Assembly: GCF_007096355.1 (NCBI RefSeq)
Contig: NZ_VKDF01000001.1
Coordinates: 400,871 to 464,870 of the forward strand
Reading direction: 5' to 3'
Source of the DNA: Paracoccus sp. M683
GTDB taxonomy: Bacteria > Pseudomonadota > Alphaproteobacteria > Rhodobacterales > Rhodobacteraceae
DNA length: 64,000 nucleotides
Below the pieces are notes generated by a model. That model made no database searches. It was given only the letters and a program-made list of their open reading frames with translations, and had not been told where the DNA came from. This document shows positions 1-9,059 of this stretch, piece after piece. The first letter of the stretch is position 1; the number at the start of each line of letters is the position of its first letter. The translations under genes were made by a program, and so were the position numbers.

Positions 1-1
1 C

Positions 2-130
2 AGCCGGTTCTATGAGGCCGAGGCGCAGGTCGGGTTGGCGGATTTTACGGCGGTGAATGCCTGGCTGGACCGGTTCGAGGCGCGCCCGGCGGTAGAGCGC
101 GGCTGGCAGCAGCCAAGAAACCCGGAATAG
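2..130 (+). CDS. Glutathione S-transferase-like protein, C-terminal fragment
   Basis: The window opens inside this gene; 42 codons and a TAG stop are visible. The fragment includes VNAWLDRFEARPAVERGW, which matches the last helices of the GST C-terminal domain, where a W-L-x-R-x-x-x-R-P-A-V pattern is characteristic. The N-terminal thioredoxin-like domain lies outside the window, so class and substrate cannot be judged. It is convergent with the CoA-transferase gene and separated from it by a strong GC hairpin. Confidence 0.6.
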   Translation, partial: SRFYEAEAQVGLADFTAVNAWLDRFEARPAVERGWQQPRNPE

Positions 131-133
131 GTG

Positions 134-177
134 GCGGGGGCGGGGGCTTCGCGCCCCCGCACCCCCGCGGGATATTT
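134..177. terminator. GC-rich hairpin between convergent genes
   Basis: GCGGGGGC at 140-147 pairs with GCCCCCGC at 153-160 around a 5-base loop. An outer six-base helix (134-139 with 163-168) extends it after a small bulge. It is followed by GATATTT. It lies between the GST stop (130) and the CoA-transferase stop (195), so it can serve as a two-way transcription stop. The T-tract is short. Confidence 0.55.
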
Positions 178-194
178 ATGCACGGCTGATGAGC

Positions 195-1304
195 CTAGTC
201 GTTTTGGCCAAGCCGGGGCGAGGCGCGATCCAAGGCGAGTTCGGCATCTGAGAAGGTGATCGGCAGTCGGACGCCGGGGATGCCCTCGGGGTCGATCTGC
301 ATCTTGCGGGCGATGATTTGCGGATCGGCAAAGACATCGGCCATATCGTTGATCGGGCCGGCGGGGACGCCCTTTTTTTCCAGCGCCGTCAGCAGGTCGT
401 CACGTTTCCAGGTCTTTGTCACGGTCGACAATTGTGCCGTCAGCGCATCGCGGTTGGTGATGCGGTCGGCATTGGTGGCGTAATCGGGCGCGGTGCCAAG
501 CGCGGGCAGGCCGAGCGTGTCGCAGAGCCGGCGATATTGCGCATCATTGCCGGTGGCGATGATGATCCAGCCATCGGCGCAGTCGAAGACCGCATAGGGC
601 ACCAGGTTCGGATGCGCATTCCCCAGCCGTTGCGGCGCGGTGCCAGTGGCCAGGTAGTTCATCGCCTGATTGGCCATGATCGCGGTCGCAACGTCGAACA
701 GCGCCATGTCGATATGTTGGCCGCGCCCGGTCGTCTGGCGCTGTTGCAGCGCCGCAAGGATGCCGACCGCCGAATAGATGCCGGTGAAGATGTCGGTGAC
801 GGCGACGCCGACTTTCTGCGGCTGGTCGTCGGGGCTGCCGGTCACGCTCATCAACCCTGACATGCCCTGGATGATATAGTCATAGCCGGCACGATGGGCA
901 TAGGGGCCGGTCTGGCCGAAGCCGGTGACGCTGCAATAGATCAGGCGCGGGTTCACCGCCTTGAGGCTGTCGAAATCCAGCCCGTATCTGGCCAGCCCGC
1001 CGACCTTGAAGTTCTCGATCAGCACATCGGCATCGGCGATCAGGTCGCGGACCTTTTGCTGCCCTTCGGGCGTACGGAAATCGGCGGTGACGGATGATTT
1101 TCCCCGATTGGTGGCATGGAAATAGGCCGCGCTGCGGTCGTCGTCGCGCTGGATGAAGGGCGGGCCCCAACGGCGGGTGTCATCGCCTTCGGGGGCCTCG
1201 ACCTTGATGACCGTGGCGCCCAGATCGGCAAGGATCTGGCCAGCCCAGGGGCCAGCCAGAATTCGCGCCAGTTCGACGACCTTCAGCCCGGCCAGAGGCG
1301 TCAT
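195..1304 (-). CDS. CaiB/BaiF family (class III) CoA-transferase
   Basis: This 369-residue protein has the family start (LAGLKVVELARILAGPWAGQ), the IKVEAP and NRGKSS segments, and the GFGQTGPYAHRAGYD segment. Asp171 in VAVTDIFTGIYSA is at the position of the catalytic aspartate that carries the acyl and CoA intermediates. Such enzymes move CoA between acids; the substrate cannot be read from the sequence. The start ATG overlaps the dsbA-like stop (ATGA), so it is the last gene of a three-gene minus operon. A second class III CoA-transferase occurs at 51502-52704. Confidence 0.9.
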   Translation of the reverse strand: MTPLAGLKVVELARILAGPWAGQILADLGATVIKVEAPEGDDTRRWGPPFIQRDDDRSAAYFHATNRGKSSVTADFRTPEGQQKVRDLIADADVLIENFKVGGLARYGLDFDSLKAVNPRLIYCSVTGFGQTGPYAHRAGYDYIIQGMSGLMSVTGSPDDQPQKVGVAVTDIFTGIYSAVGILAALQQRQTTGRGQHIDMALFDVATAIMANQAMNYLATGTAPQRLGNAHPNLVPYAVFDCADGWIIIATGNDAQYRRLCDTLGLPALGTAPDYATNADRITNRDALTAQLSTVTKTWKRDDLLTALEKKGVPAGPINDMADVFADPQIIARKMQIDPEGIPGVRLPITFSDAELALDRASPRLGQND

Positions 1305-1945
1305 TGCGCCTCGGCCAGCTTGGCGTCGATGATCTTCTTCATGTCGTCCCAGGGCTGGTTCTGCACCTTGTCGCCACCGATCATGAAGGTCGGCGTCGCC
1401 TCGATGCCGTCGGCGGTGGCGTTCTGCTGGAAGGTGGCGACCAGCTGTTCGACCTTGGCGGTGTCGTTCCAGCAGGCGGTCATCTGATCCTCGGTCATGC
1501 CGGCCTTCAGCCCGATCTTGCGCAGATTGGCCGCGATTTCATCGCCCGAGCTGCCTGCCAGCCATTTCTTCTGTTCGTCAAACAGCATGTCCGAGACGGC
1601 ATAGTATTTGTCGTCGCCACCGCAACGGGCCAGGATGCCGGCCCACAGGCCGACCGCGTCGAAATAGACATCGCGCTGGATGAAGCGCACCTTGCCGGTA
1701 TCGACATATTCGGCCTTCAGCTTGGGCCAGTTCTGTTCGTAGAAATTGGCGCAATGCCCGCAGGTGAAGCTGGCATATTCATAGATGGTCAGCGGCGCGT
1801 CCTCGGCGCCCATCGGAATGTCGGCCAGGATTTCGGTTGCTGCGGGTTCCGCAGGGGTTTCGGCCGGGGTTTCGGCGGCAGTCTGTGCAAGCACGGGCGT
1901 TGCCATCAGCAGGGCAAGCGCGGTCAGAGTGGTGCGGAGGGTCAT
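1301..1945 (-). CDS. DsbA-family periplasmic thiol:disulfide oxidoreductase
   Basis: The 214-residue protein starts with a Sec signal peptide (MTLRTTLTALALLMATPVLAQ). A short Ala/Pro/Glu/Thr-rich spacer follows, then a thioredoxin-like domain with the redox motif CGHC at residues 62-65 in YASFTCGHCANFYE. A TPTFMIGG segment near the C-terminus carries the conserved cis-proline. It resembles DsbA_4 or BdbD-type enzymes that oxidise or reduce envelope proteins. An AAGGATTTTCC ribosome site precedes the ATG. It lies 11 bases after the DciA-like gene and overlaps the CoA-transferase gene by 4 bases. Confidence 0.88.
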   Translation of the reverse strand: MTLRTTLTALALLMATPVLAQTAAETPAETPAEPAATEILADIPMGAEDAPLTIYEYASFTCGHCANFYEQNWPKLKAEYVDTGKVRFIQRDVYFDAVGLWAGILARCGGDDKYYAVSDMLFDEQKKWLAGSSGDEIAANLRKIGLKAGMTEDQMTACWNDTAKVEQLVATFQQNATADGIEATPTFMIGGDKVQNQPWDDMKKIIDAKLAEAQ

Positions 1946-1956
1946 GGAAAATCCTT

Positions 1957-2490
1957 TCAGCGTTTCCGTGTCTGTCTGTCGGTGTGGTTCAGGACAAGCT
2001 GGCGCATCGCGGCGGCCAGCGTGGGATCGTCAAAGCGGTCGGCAACCTGACCCGCCTGTGCCAGGTCGGCAGGGCCGGGCGCGGGGCGGATCGCAGATTT
2101 GTGGGCAAAGCTGGCCTGGCCTTCCGCAAAGCCCTCGGGTGCGGTCTGGGTCAGCAGGATGCGCTGGATGGCGTTATAGCCATAGCAGGCATTCACCTTG
2201 TCGCGCAGCTGCGGCAGCTGCATTTCCACCATCGGCGCGACCGGGCCGGTGGTCAGCAAAGTCAGCGTGGCGCCAAAACCGCCGCGCGAATGGCTGATCT
2301 TGACCGGGCGCGTCATCGCGGCCAGCGGCTCGCCCGCGATTTCGGGCCAATGGGTCAGCAGGCGCGATACGGCAAAGCCCCGGCCTTCGGACACCTGCTG
2401 GACCGGCGTGGCGACCAGCTTGGCCGCAACCTCGAACCCGCGCTTGCGGCGGGGACGGTGCTGGTTCGCGCTGTCTTTGGTCTGGGCCAT
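1957..2490 (-). CDS. DUF721/DciA-like protein
   Basis: The 177-residue protein has a basic N-terminus (HRPRRKRGFE). A DUF721-type segment around LLTHWPEIAGEPLAAMTRPV follows, where W-x-x-I-x-G is the family hallmark. A second conserved patch is QLPQLRDKVNACYGYNAIQRI. DUF721 proteins include DciA, the loader of DnaB helicase in bacteria lacking DnaC; whether this longer alphaproteobacterial form does that job is an inference. A GTG seven codons upstream (2511) is possible, but ATG at 2490 fits better. It is first in the operon and divergent from mutY. Confidence 0.75.
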   Translation of the reverse strand: MAQTKDSANQHRPRRKRGFEVAAKLVATPVQQVSEGRGFAVSRLLTHWPEIAGEPLAAMTRPVKISHSRGGFGATLTLLTTGPVAPMVEMQLPQLRDKVNACYGYNAIQRILLTQTAPEGFAEGQASFAHKSAIRPAPGPADLAQAGQVADRFDDPTLAAAMRQLVLNHTDRQTRKR

Positions 2491-2575
2491 CGGCGTCCGA
2501 TTGGTTATCACGACCCCATGCTTAATGACGCCGGGGCGCGGATGAAAGCGGAACGCACTGAAACAAGTCTGAATT

Positions 2576-3601
2576 ATGCGTGACGAGCAGGTGATCGCGC
2601 CCTTGCTGCTGGACTGGTATGACCGGCATGCGCGGGTCTTGCCCTGGCGCGTGCCGCCCGGCGGCGCTGCGCCCGACCCCTATCGCGTGTGGCTGTCCGA
2701 GATCATGCTGCAACAGACCACGGTGGCAGCGGTCAGAGAGTATTTCCTGCGCTTCATCGCATTCTGGCCGACGGTTCAGGCGCTGGCGGCAGCCGATGAT
2801 GCGCAGGTGATGGGCGAATGGGCGGGGCTGGGCTATTACGCAAGGGCGCGCAACCTGCTGGCCTGCGCGCGCGTGGTGGCGCGGGCGGGCAGCTTTCCCA
2901 AGACCCGCGCCGGGTTGCAGGAATTGCCCGGCATTGGCCCCTATACCGCCGCAGCCATCGCCGCCATCGCCTATGACCAGCCCGAAACCGTGGTGGACGG
3001 CAATGTCGAGCGGGTCGTTGCCAGGCTGTTCGCCGTGACCCAGCCCATGCCCGCATCCAAACCGCATCTGCGGAACCTGGCGGCGACCCTGACGCCGCAG
3101 ACCCGACCCGGCGACTTCGCGCAGGCGATGATGGATCTGGGCGCGACGATCTGCACCCCGCGCAGCCCGGCCTGCGGCATCTGCCCACTGATTGACGATT
3201 GCGACGCCCGCGCCCAAGGCATCGCCGCAGATCTGCCCCGCCGCGCGCCCAAGCCGGAAAAGCCCACGCGAACCGGCATTGCATGGGTCGGCTTCGACGG
3301 CGCCGCCGTGCTGGTCGAAAGGCGCCCGGACAAGGGGCTGCTGGGTGGAACGCTGGCCTTTCCCTCGACCGGTTGGGATGGCAGCGACCTGCCCCCTCCA
3401 GCAGCCGCCGATTGGCGACAGCTGGGCGAGGTGCGCCATGTCTTTACCCATTTCAATCTGATCCTGACGGTGATGGCCGCCCCGATCGCGGGCCAGCCCC
3501 ACCGCGGCAATCCGCTGCCGCTGCACGATCTGCGCCGGTCCGACCTGCCGGGGCTGATGCGCAAGGTCTGGGATATGGCGCGCGACGAGGCCGAGCGATA
3601 G
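2576..3601 (+). CDS. mutY: A/G-specific adenine DNA glycosylase MutY
   Basis: MutY removes adenine mispaired with 8-oxoguanine or guanine. The 341-residue protein has LSEIMLQQTTV near the N-terminus. The helix-hairpin-helix motif is LPGIGPYTAAAIAAIAY, and the catalytic Asp lies in ETVVDGNVERV. A complete Fe-S cluster pattern C-x6-C-x2-C-x5-C is seen in CTPRSPACGICPLIDDC. The C-terminal third has the NUDIX-like features that read 8-oxoG (RPDKGLLGGTLAFP, VRHVFTHFNL). It is 4 bases from alkB on the same strand. Confidence 0.96.
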   Translation: MRDEQVIAPLLLDWYDRHARVLPWRVPPGGAAPDPYRVWLSEIMLQQTTVAAVREYFLRFIAFWPTVQALAAADDAQVMGEWAGLGYYARARNLLACARVVARAGSFPKTRAGLQELPGIGPYTAAAIAAIAYDQPETVVDGNVERVVARLFAVTQPMPASKPHLRNLAATLTPQTRPGDFAQAMMDLGATICTPRSPACGICPLIDDCDARAQGIAADLPRRAPKPEKPTRTGIAWVGFDGAAVLVERRPDKGLLGGTLAFPSTGWDGSDLPPPAAADWRQLGEVRHVFTHFNLILTVMAAPIAGQPHRGNPLPLHDLRRSDLPGLMRKVWDMARDEAER

Positions 3602-3604
3602 GAT

Positions 3605-4756
3605 GTGGCCATGACGACCAAACCCACCCGCAATGGCCTGCCCGCCGCCCTGCCCTTCTGGATGTCGCTTGGGCTTTTGCCACTGGCCATGCTGGCGGTC
3701 ATCTGGGGTGGGTGGTGGTGGATCCTGCTGCCCGTCTATGCCTGGTATCTGACCACCGGGCTTGACGCCATTCTGGGAACCGAGGACCGCAATCCCGATA
3801 CCGAAACACCCGATGACGCATTGTTCTGGCATCGCGCCGTCACCCTGATCTGGCCCCCGCTGCAACTGGCGGTGATCTTTGGTGCGATCTGGTATGTGAC
3901 CAAGGTTGATGCTGGCCGCTCGGGCTGGGCGCTGGCTGGGCTGTTCTTTGGCGTCGGGGTCATGTCGGGCACGATCGGCATGGTCTATGCCCACGAGTTG
4001 CTGCATCAGCGCAACCGGTCCGAGCGGTGGCTGGGTGATCTGCTGCTGGCTTCTGTGCTGTATTCGCATTTCCGTACCGAACATCTTCTGGTGCATCACG
4101 CCTGGGTCTCGACCCCGCGCGATGCGGTTTCGGCACGCTATAACGAAGGCTTCCACCGCTTTTTCTGGCGGGTGTTACGCGACGGGCCGGGCAGCGCATG
4201 GCGGGCCGAGCGCAACCTGCTGGCGCGGGGCAAACGCCCCGTGACCGACCGGCAGAACCCGTTCTGGCGCTATGGCGTGCTGCAAGGGGCGATGCTGCTG
4301 CTGGCGCTGTGGCTGGGCGGTTGGCTGGGGCTGGCGCTGTTCATCTGGCAGGCGTTCATCGCCATCTGGCAGCTGGAGTTGACAAACTATGTCGAGCATT
4401 ACGGCCTGACGCGCAAATATCTGGGCGAAGGCCGCTATGAACATGTCAAGCCGCGCCATTCCTGGAACGCGGCGCATAAGGCGACGAACTGGCTGCTGAT
4501 CAACCTGCAACGCCATTCCGATCACCATTACAAGCCCGACCGCCGCTATCCGCTGTTGCAGACCTATAGCGAGGACGAGGCGCCGCAGCTGCCCCTCGGT
4601 TATCCGGCGATGACCTTTCTGGCGATGGTGCCCCCGCTGTGGCGGCGGCGCATGAACCCCCGCGTTCGCGCCTGGCGTCGGCAATTCTATCCCGAAATCG
4701 AGGATTGGGGCCCCTATAACCGGGGCGATCTGCCCATGCCCCGCAACGCGCTATAG
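3605..4756 (+). CDS. alkB: AlkB-type integral membrane alkane hydroxylase (fatty-acid-desaturase-like di-iron)
   Basis: The 383-residue protein has two N-terminal hydrophobic helix pairs and all the di-iron histidine boxes: HELLH at residues 130-134, EHLLVHH at 159-165, NYVEHYG and LQRHSDHH. The NYxEHYG and LQRHSDHH boxes are diagnostic for AlkB over other desaturase-like hydroxylases. These enzymes insert oxygen at the terminal carbon of alkanes using rubredoxin; no rubredoxin gene is nearby. The frame opens with GTG at 3605, and ATG at 3611 is an equally good start. Its TAG stop overlaps the opposite-strand stop of the next gene at the palindrome CTATAG. Confidence 0.9.
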   Translation: MAMTTKPTRNGLPAALPFWMSLGLLPLAMLAVIWGGWWWILLPVYAWYLTTGLDAILGTEDRNPDTETPDDALFWHRAVTLIWPPLQLAVIFGAIWYVTKVDAGRSGWALAGLFFGVGVMSGTIGMVYAHELLHQRNRSERWLGDLLLASVLYSHFRTEHLLVHHAWVSTPRDAVSARYNEGFHRFFWRVLRDGPGSAWRAERNLLARGKRPVTDRQNPFWRYGVLQGAMLLLALWLGGWLGLALFIWQAFIAIWQLELTNYVEHYGLTRKYLGEGRYEHVKPRHSWNAAHKATNWLLINLQRHSDHHYKPDRRYPLLQTYSEDEAPQLPLGYPAMTFLAMVPPLWRRRMNPRVRAWRRQFYPEIEDWGPYNRGDLPMPRNAL

Positions 4757-5569
4757 GGTTGCGGGCTGCGGGTCGAAGCCGGCAACGATCCGGTCCAGCA
4801 GCAGCCCGCCATATTCGACATTGCCATGGGCGAAATCGCTTGCCGGATGCACGGCGATCCCGTCGGCGGACAGCCGGGCCGAGCCGCGCATCAGATGCGG
4901 GGCGGTAAAGGCATCGTCCTGCACGGCGGCCTCGGGCCAGAAGGGCAGCGCAGCCTGATCGCCCAGAACCGCATGCGCGGCCCGCATCAGCAAGCGGCGG
5001 CAATGCCCGGCATCGCCTCGCGCCGCCATCATCAGATAATCGCCATAACCATCCGGATCGAGGTTGCATTCGCCCGAGGGCAAAGGTTCCGGCATCAGCA
5101 GCATCGGCTTGCCCAGGGGTTGCAGCACCCGCATCAGCCGCACCGAAAATCCGCGACGCACCCGCACCTGCAATGCCAGATCCAGCAGTTGCCGACCGAT
5201 CAGCTGACCATCCTGATCCCCGGCGATGACCGAGGGAAAATCGACACAGCGATGGCTGTCGAACATGCCGGCCATATTCGGCCAGCCAAAACCTCCGACC
5301 AGCGCGATCCGGTCATAGGGTGCCAGATCCAGTTGTTTGACCCGGTTGAACTTCTGCATCTCTTCGGTGGTCCGGGCATCGGTCGGATGCAGCACCGTGC
5401 CGCGCAGTTCGAATTTGATGATATTGCCGCCTCGCACCGCCAGAAAGTCGATCTGGCAATCCGGCCAGCGATCCGGTTCGACGGTATAAGCCATGCGCGG
5501 GGCGGCCGCATGCGAATTGCCAATCACCAGCAGCCTCAGCGGCGCCGAGCGCGCTTGTGCCATGCTCAT
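4751..5569 (-). CDS. SGNH/GDSL-like hydrolase-fold protein of unknown substrate
   Basis: The 272-residue protein has LLVIGNSHAAAPRMAY at the N-terminus (G-N-S-H, the block I type of SGNH hydrolases) and a C-terminal D-x2-H pair in ASDFAHGNVEYGG, where the catalytic Asp-His normally sits. A glycine-rich patch VGGFGWPNMAGM fits block III. No signal peptide is visible, so it is probably cytoplasmic. It is translationally coupled (ATGA) to the GSCFA-domain gene upstream. An esterase or acyl-transfer role on a glycan is only an inference. Confidence 0.6.
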   Translation of the reverse strand: MSMAQARSAPLRLLVIGNSHAAAPRMAYTVEPDRWPDCQIDFLAVRGGNIIKFELRGTVLHPTDARTTEEMQKFNRVKQLDLAPYDRIALVGGFGWPNMAGMFDSHRCVDFPSVIAGDQDGQLIGRQLLDLALQVRVRRGFSVRLMRVLQPLGKPMLLMPEPLPSGECNLDPDGYGDYLMMAARGDAGHCRRLLMRAAHAVLGDQAALPFWPEAAVQDDAFTAPHLMRGSARLSADGIAVHPASDFAHGNVEYGGLLLDRIVAGFDPQPATL

Positions 5570-6606
5570 TCGCCGAATGCCTCCAGCAGGGCCTCTTCAC
5601 AGATCAGTTCATCCGGGTCGTCCAAGGCAGCCGCCTGTGCCGCCCCCTGCGCCTTCAGCCCGTGGGCGGCAAGAAACAGCCCCATGACCGTGGCCACGCC
5701 CGTTGGTGTCACCTGCCGCAGCCCCGGTTCGAAAAAGCTGCCACGGGCGGCGGGGTTGGTGACGATTTCATATGAGGGGAAATAATCTACATCCGCATGC
5801 GCATCGGCAAAATCGCCGGCAGCGGCCCGCAGCGTCGCCTTGGACCATTGTGTCGCCGGCAGAACATGCCCGCCGGTCGCGGTGGCGGCCAAAGGCACGG
5901 GCGAGACGGTCAGCAACAGCCGCATATCGGGATTGAAGCGATGCAGCGCCGCCCGCATCGCGACCAGATCCGCCGCGACATCGGGATAGCGGAAATTCAC
6001 GAATTCATGCCGCGCCGGGTCGAACTGACCCGCGATCACCCCCGGACAGCTGGGATAGACCCGCCCCGTCGCCCGGCAGCGCCAGGTTTCGGTCAGGCCA
6101 AGTGTGAACACGAATATATCTGCCTGCCGCAACATTGGCGCCAGATTTTGCAGATGGCGCTGGCGGATGGCCAGAACCTCGGCCGGGCTGTCCAGACCCT
6201 CGGGATCAAGCCCCGGACGCAGGCCATCGCGATAGCGGCCATCGGCGGCCATCCAGACATGGTCAGGATCTGCCCGGCCCTGCTGCACCTCGTCCAGCAG
6301 CTGCACCATCTGCCGCGCCGTATAGATATTGCCATAGCGACCGGAATACAGGTCAAACCCGTGCTGTCGCGCCATCTGAGGGGGCAGCCCGCGCGGCGCC
6401 GGCTCGGCATCCAGCACCCGCAGCCCGGCCCGGCGCAATGCCTGACCCAGATGCTGTGCAAAGCAGCTGCCGGCCGTGGCGATCGCGGCATCGGCCGGCA
6501 AGGGGAATTTCGGGCGATAGATGCCCGCCACATTCGCCGCCGGGGTTTCGGCCACCGAAGGCCGCCAGAAGGCCGTTGCCGGCAGGTCTGAATAGGGATG
6601 TGTCAT
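5566..6606 (-). CDS. GSCFA-domain protein
   Basis: The 346-residue protein has the name-giving motif in IATAGSCFAQHLGQALRRAG. Conserved FVFTLGLTETW and VSPVPLAATATGGHV blocks and a C-terminal DVDYFPSYEIV follow, as in GSCFA-family proteins, which belong to the SGNH hydrolase clan. ATG at 6606 was chosen because the family similarity starts there and the frame upstream runs through the ccrM terminator. Function in bacteria is not established; it pairs with the SGNH-like gene downstream by an ATGA overlap. Confidence 0.8.
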   Translation of the reverse strand: MTHPYSDLPATAFWRPSVAETPAANVAGIYRPKFPLPADAAIATAGSCFAQHLGQALRRAGLRVLDAEPAPRGLPPQMARQHGFDLYSGRYGNIYTARQMVQLLDEVQQGRADPDHVWMAADGRYRDGLRPGLDPEGLDSPAEVLAIRQRHLQNLAPMLRQADIFVFTLGLTETWRCRATGRVYPSCPGVIAGQFDPARHEFVNFRYPDVAADLVAMRAALHRFNPDMRLLLTVSPVPLAATATGGHVLPATQWSKATLRAAAGDFADAHADVDYFPSYEIVTNPAARGSFFEPGLRQVTPTGVATVMGLFLAAHGLKAQGAAQAAALDDPDELICEEALLEAFGE

Positions 6607-6635
6607 AAGGCCGAGATAGACATATCCGCCCGGCA

Positions 6636-6672
6636 AGAAAAAGGCCCCTGCCGCGACAAGCGAGGCAGGGGC
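6636..6672 (-). terminator. Rho-independent terminator of ccrM
   Basis: GCCCCTGCC (6644-6652) and GGCAGGGGC (6664-6672) form a perfect 9-bp stem with an 11-base loop. Read on the minus strand the hairpin is followed by CTTTTTC. It sits about 60 bases downstream of the ccrM stop, so it ends the ccrM transcript before the GSCFA gene. Confidence 0.85.
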
Positions 6673-6731
6673 AAGGTCGTTCCTGCCCTGCGGCTTGGCG
6701 GGCGGAACGCTGGCGAAACGTGTGGATCGGG

Positions 6732-7950
<1,219 letters not shown>

Positions 7951-7952
<2 letters not shown>

Positions 7953-8583
7953 AACGGGTTAAGATTTCATCTCGACACAAGATATTGTGCACCGGCTTGA
8001 ACGACCGTCTATGATGAGGGGTAACGCCAATATCTAGCAGCGCCTTTTTATGGGCGGGCGTCGGGTAGCCTGCGTTCACGTCCCAGCCATAGCCGGGATA
8101 TTGTTGCGCCAAATCCTCCATGATGCGATCGCGCAACACCTTGGCCACGATCGAGGCCGCCGCGATGGTCAGGCATCGGGCATCGCCCTTGACCACGGCC
8201 TCGGCCGGAAAGGCCAGATCGCGTGGCAGGCGATTGCCATCGACCAGCACATGATCGGGCGGTTGACGCAGCCCGCCAATGGCGCGGCACATCGCCAGAT
8301 GCGAGGCTTGCAGGATGTTCAGGCGGTCGATTTCCTCGACCGAGACATGGGCTGCGGACCAGTCGCAATGGGTCATGATCCATTCGGCCAGCGCACCGCG
8401 CCGCGCCGCCGTCAGCTTCTTTGAATCGTTCAGGCCCTCGGGGATATTGCCGGAGTCCAGCACCACCGCCGCCGCCGTCACCGGCCCGGCCAGCGGACCG
8501 CGCCCGACCTCGTCCACGCCAGCGACGCGATGGGCACCACGCGCCAGCGCAGCCTGTTCAAAGCTGAAATCCGGGCCGCTCAT
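7951..8583 (-). CDS. rnhB: Ribonuclease HII
   Basis: RNase HII cuts RNA-DNA hybrids and single ribonucleotides in DNA. The 210-residue protein has GVDEVGRGPLAGPV (catalytic Asp24-Glu25), LNDSKKLTAARR, a third acidic residue in HVLVDGNRLP, and IAAASIVAKVLRD, all standard RnhB blocks, plus the C-terminal GYPTPAHKKAL and HHRRSFKPV. ATG at 8583 overlaps the allA stop (ATGA), which settles the start. It is the last gene of the four-gene minus operon starting at 12027. Confidence 0.95.
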
Positions 8584-9059
8584 GCGGTGATCGTCACCGG
8601 GCTGATGGTGACCTCTTCCAGGTTCACACCCTCGCCCTCGCGGTCGACGACCAGAAAATCGGCGGCATGGTCCAAGGGCGTCAGCACCCCATGCCAGACG
8701 CCCGCGCGCAGGTTCACCCCCATGCCTGCGGGCACGATGAAGGCCAGCGGCGCGCCGGGCCTGCCATCCACGTCCGGGGCCACGACGGACAGCCAGGCAT
8801 CCGGGCCAAGCGGCATGAAGGCCTGGCTGCCAAGCGGATGCCGTTCCAGCAGCGCGCAATCATAGGGCAGGCTGACCGGCTCGGACCGGAAGATCGAGAT
8901 GATCGCCTCGCCGCCGTGGCGTTCGACCATGGCCAGCGCGTGATGGCGTTCGCAGCGGCCCGCGTTGATCAGCCTGTCCGCACGATCGCGGGGCATCAAC
9001 AATTCGCCGTAAGGGGCAAAGGCTTCGGCGGTGATCGGTTGCGCGGTGATCGTGGTCAT
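8580..9059 (-). CDS. allA: Ureidoglycolate lyase
   Basis: AllA splits ureidoglycolate into glyoxylate and urea, the last step of one allantoin route. The 159-residue protein opens ITAEAFAPYGELL and has the cupin-like blocks SIFRSEPVSLPYDCALLERH, GSQAFMPLG and GVWHGVLTPLD, in line with the family's length and order. No other purine-degradation gene is in the window. Start and stop overlap the neighbouring genes by 4 bases each (ATGA), so it is translated as part of the exporter/GT90/rnhB operon. Confidence 0.85.
   Translation of the reverse strand: MTTITAQPITAEAFAPYGELLMPRDRADRLINAGRCERHHALAMVERHGGEAIISIFRSEPVSLPYDCALLERHPLGSQAFMPLGPDAWLSVVAPDVDGRPGAPLAFIVPAGMGVNLRAGVWHGVLTPLDHAADFLVVDREGEGVNLEEVTISPVTITA

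Noticed and set aside
2522..4156. Long open frame on the minus strand (544 codons) opposite mutY and alkB
   Set aside because: It is antisense to two genes with clear motifs. Its translation is Arg/Gln/His/Pro-rich with no family pattern, as expected from the codon bias of the opposite strand.
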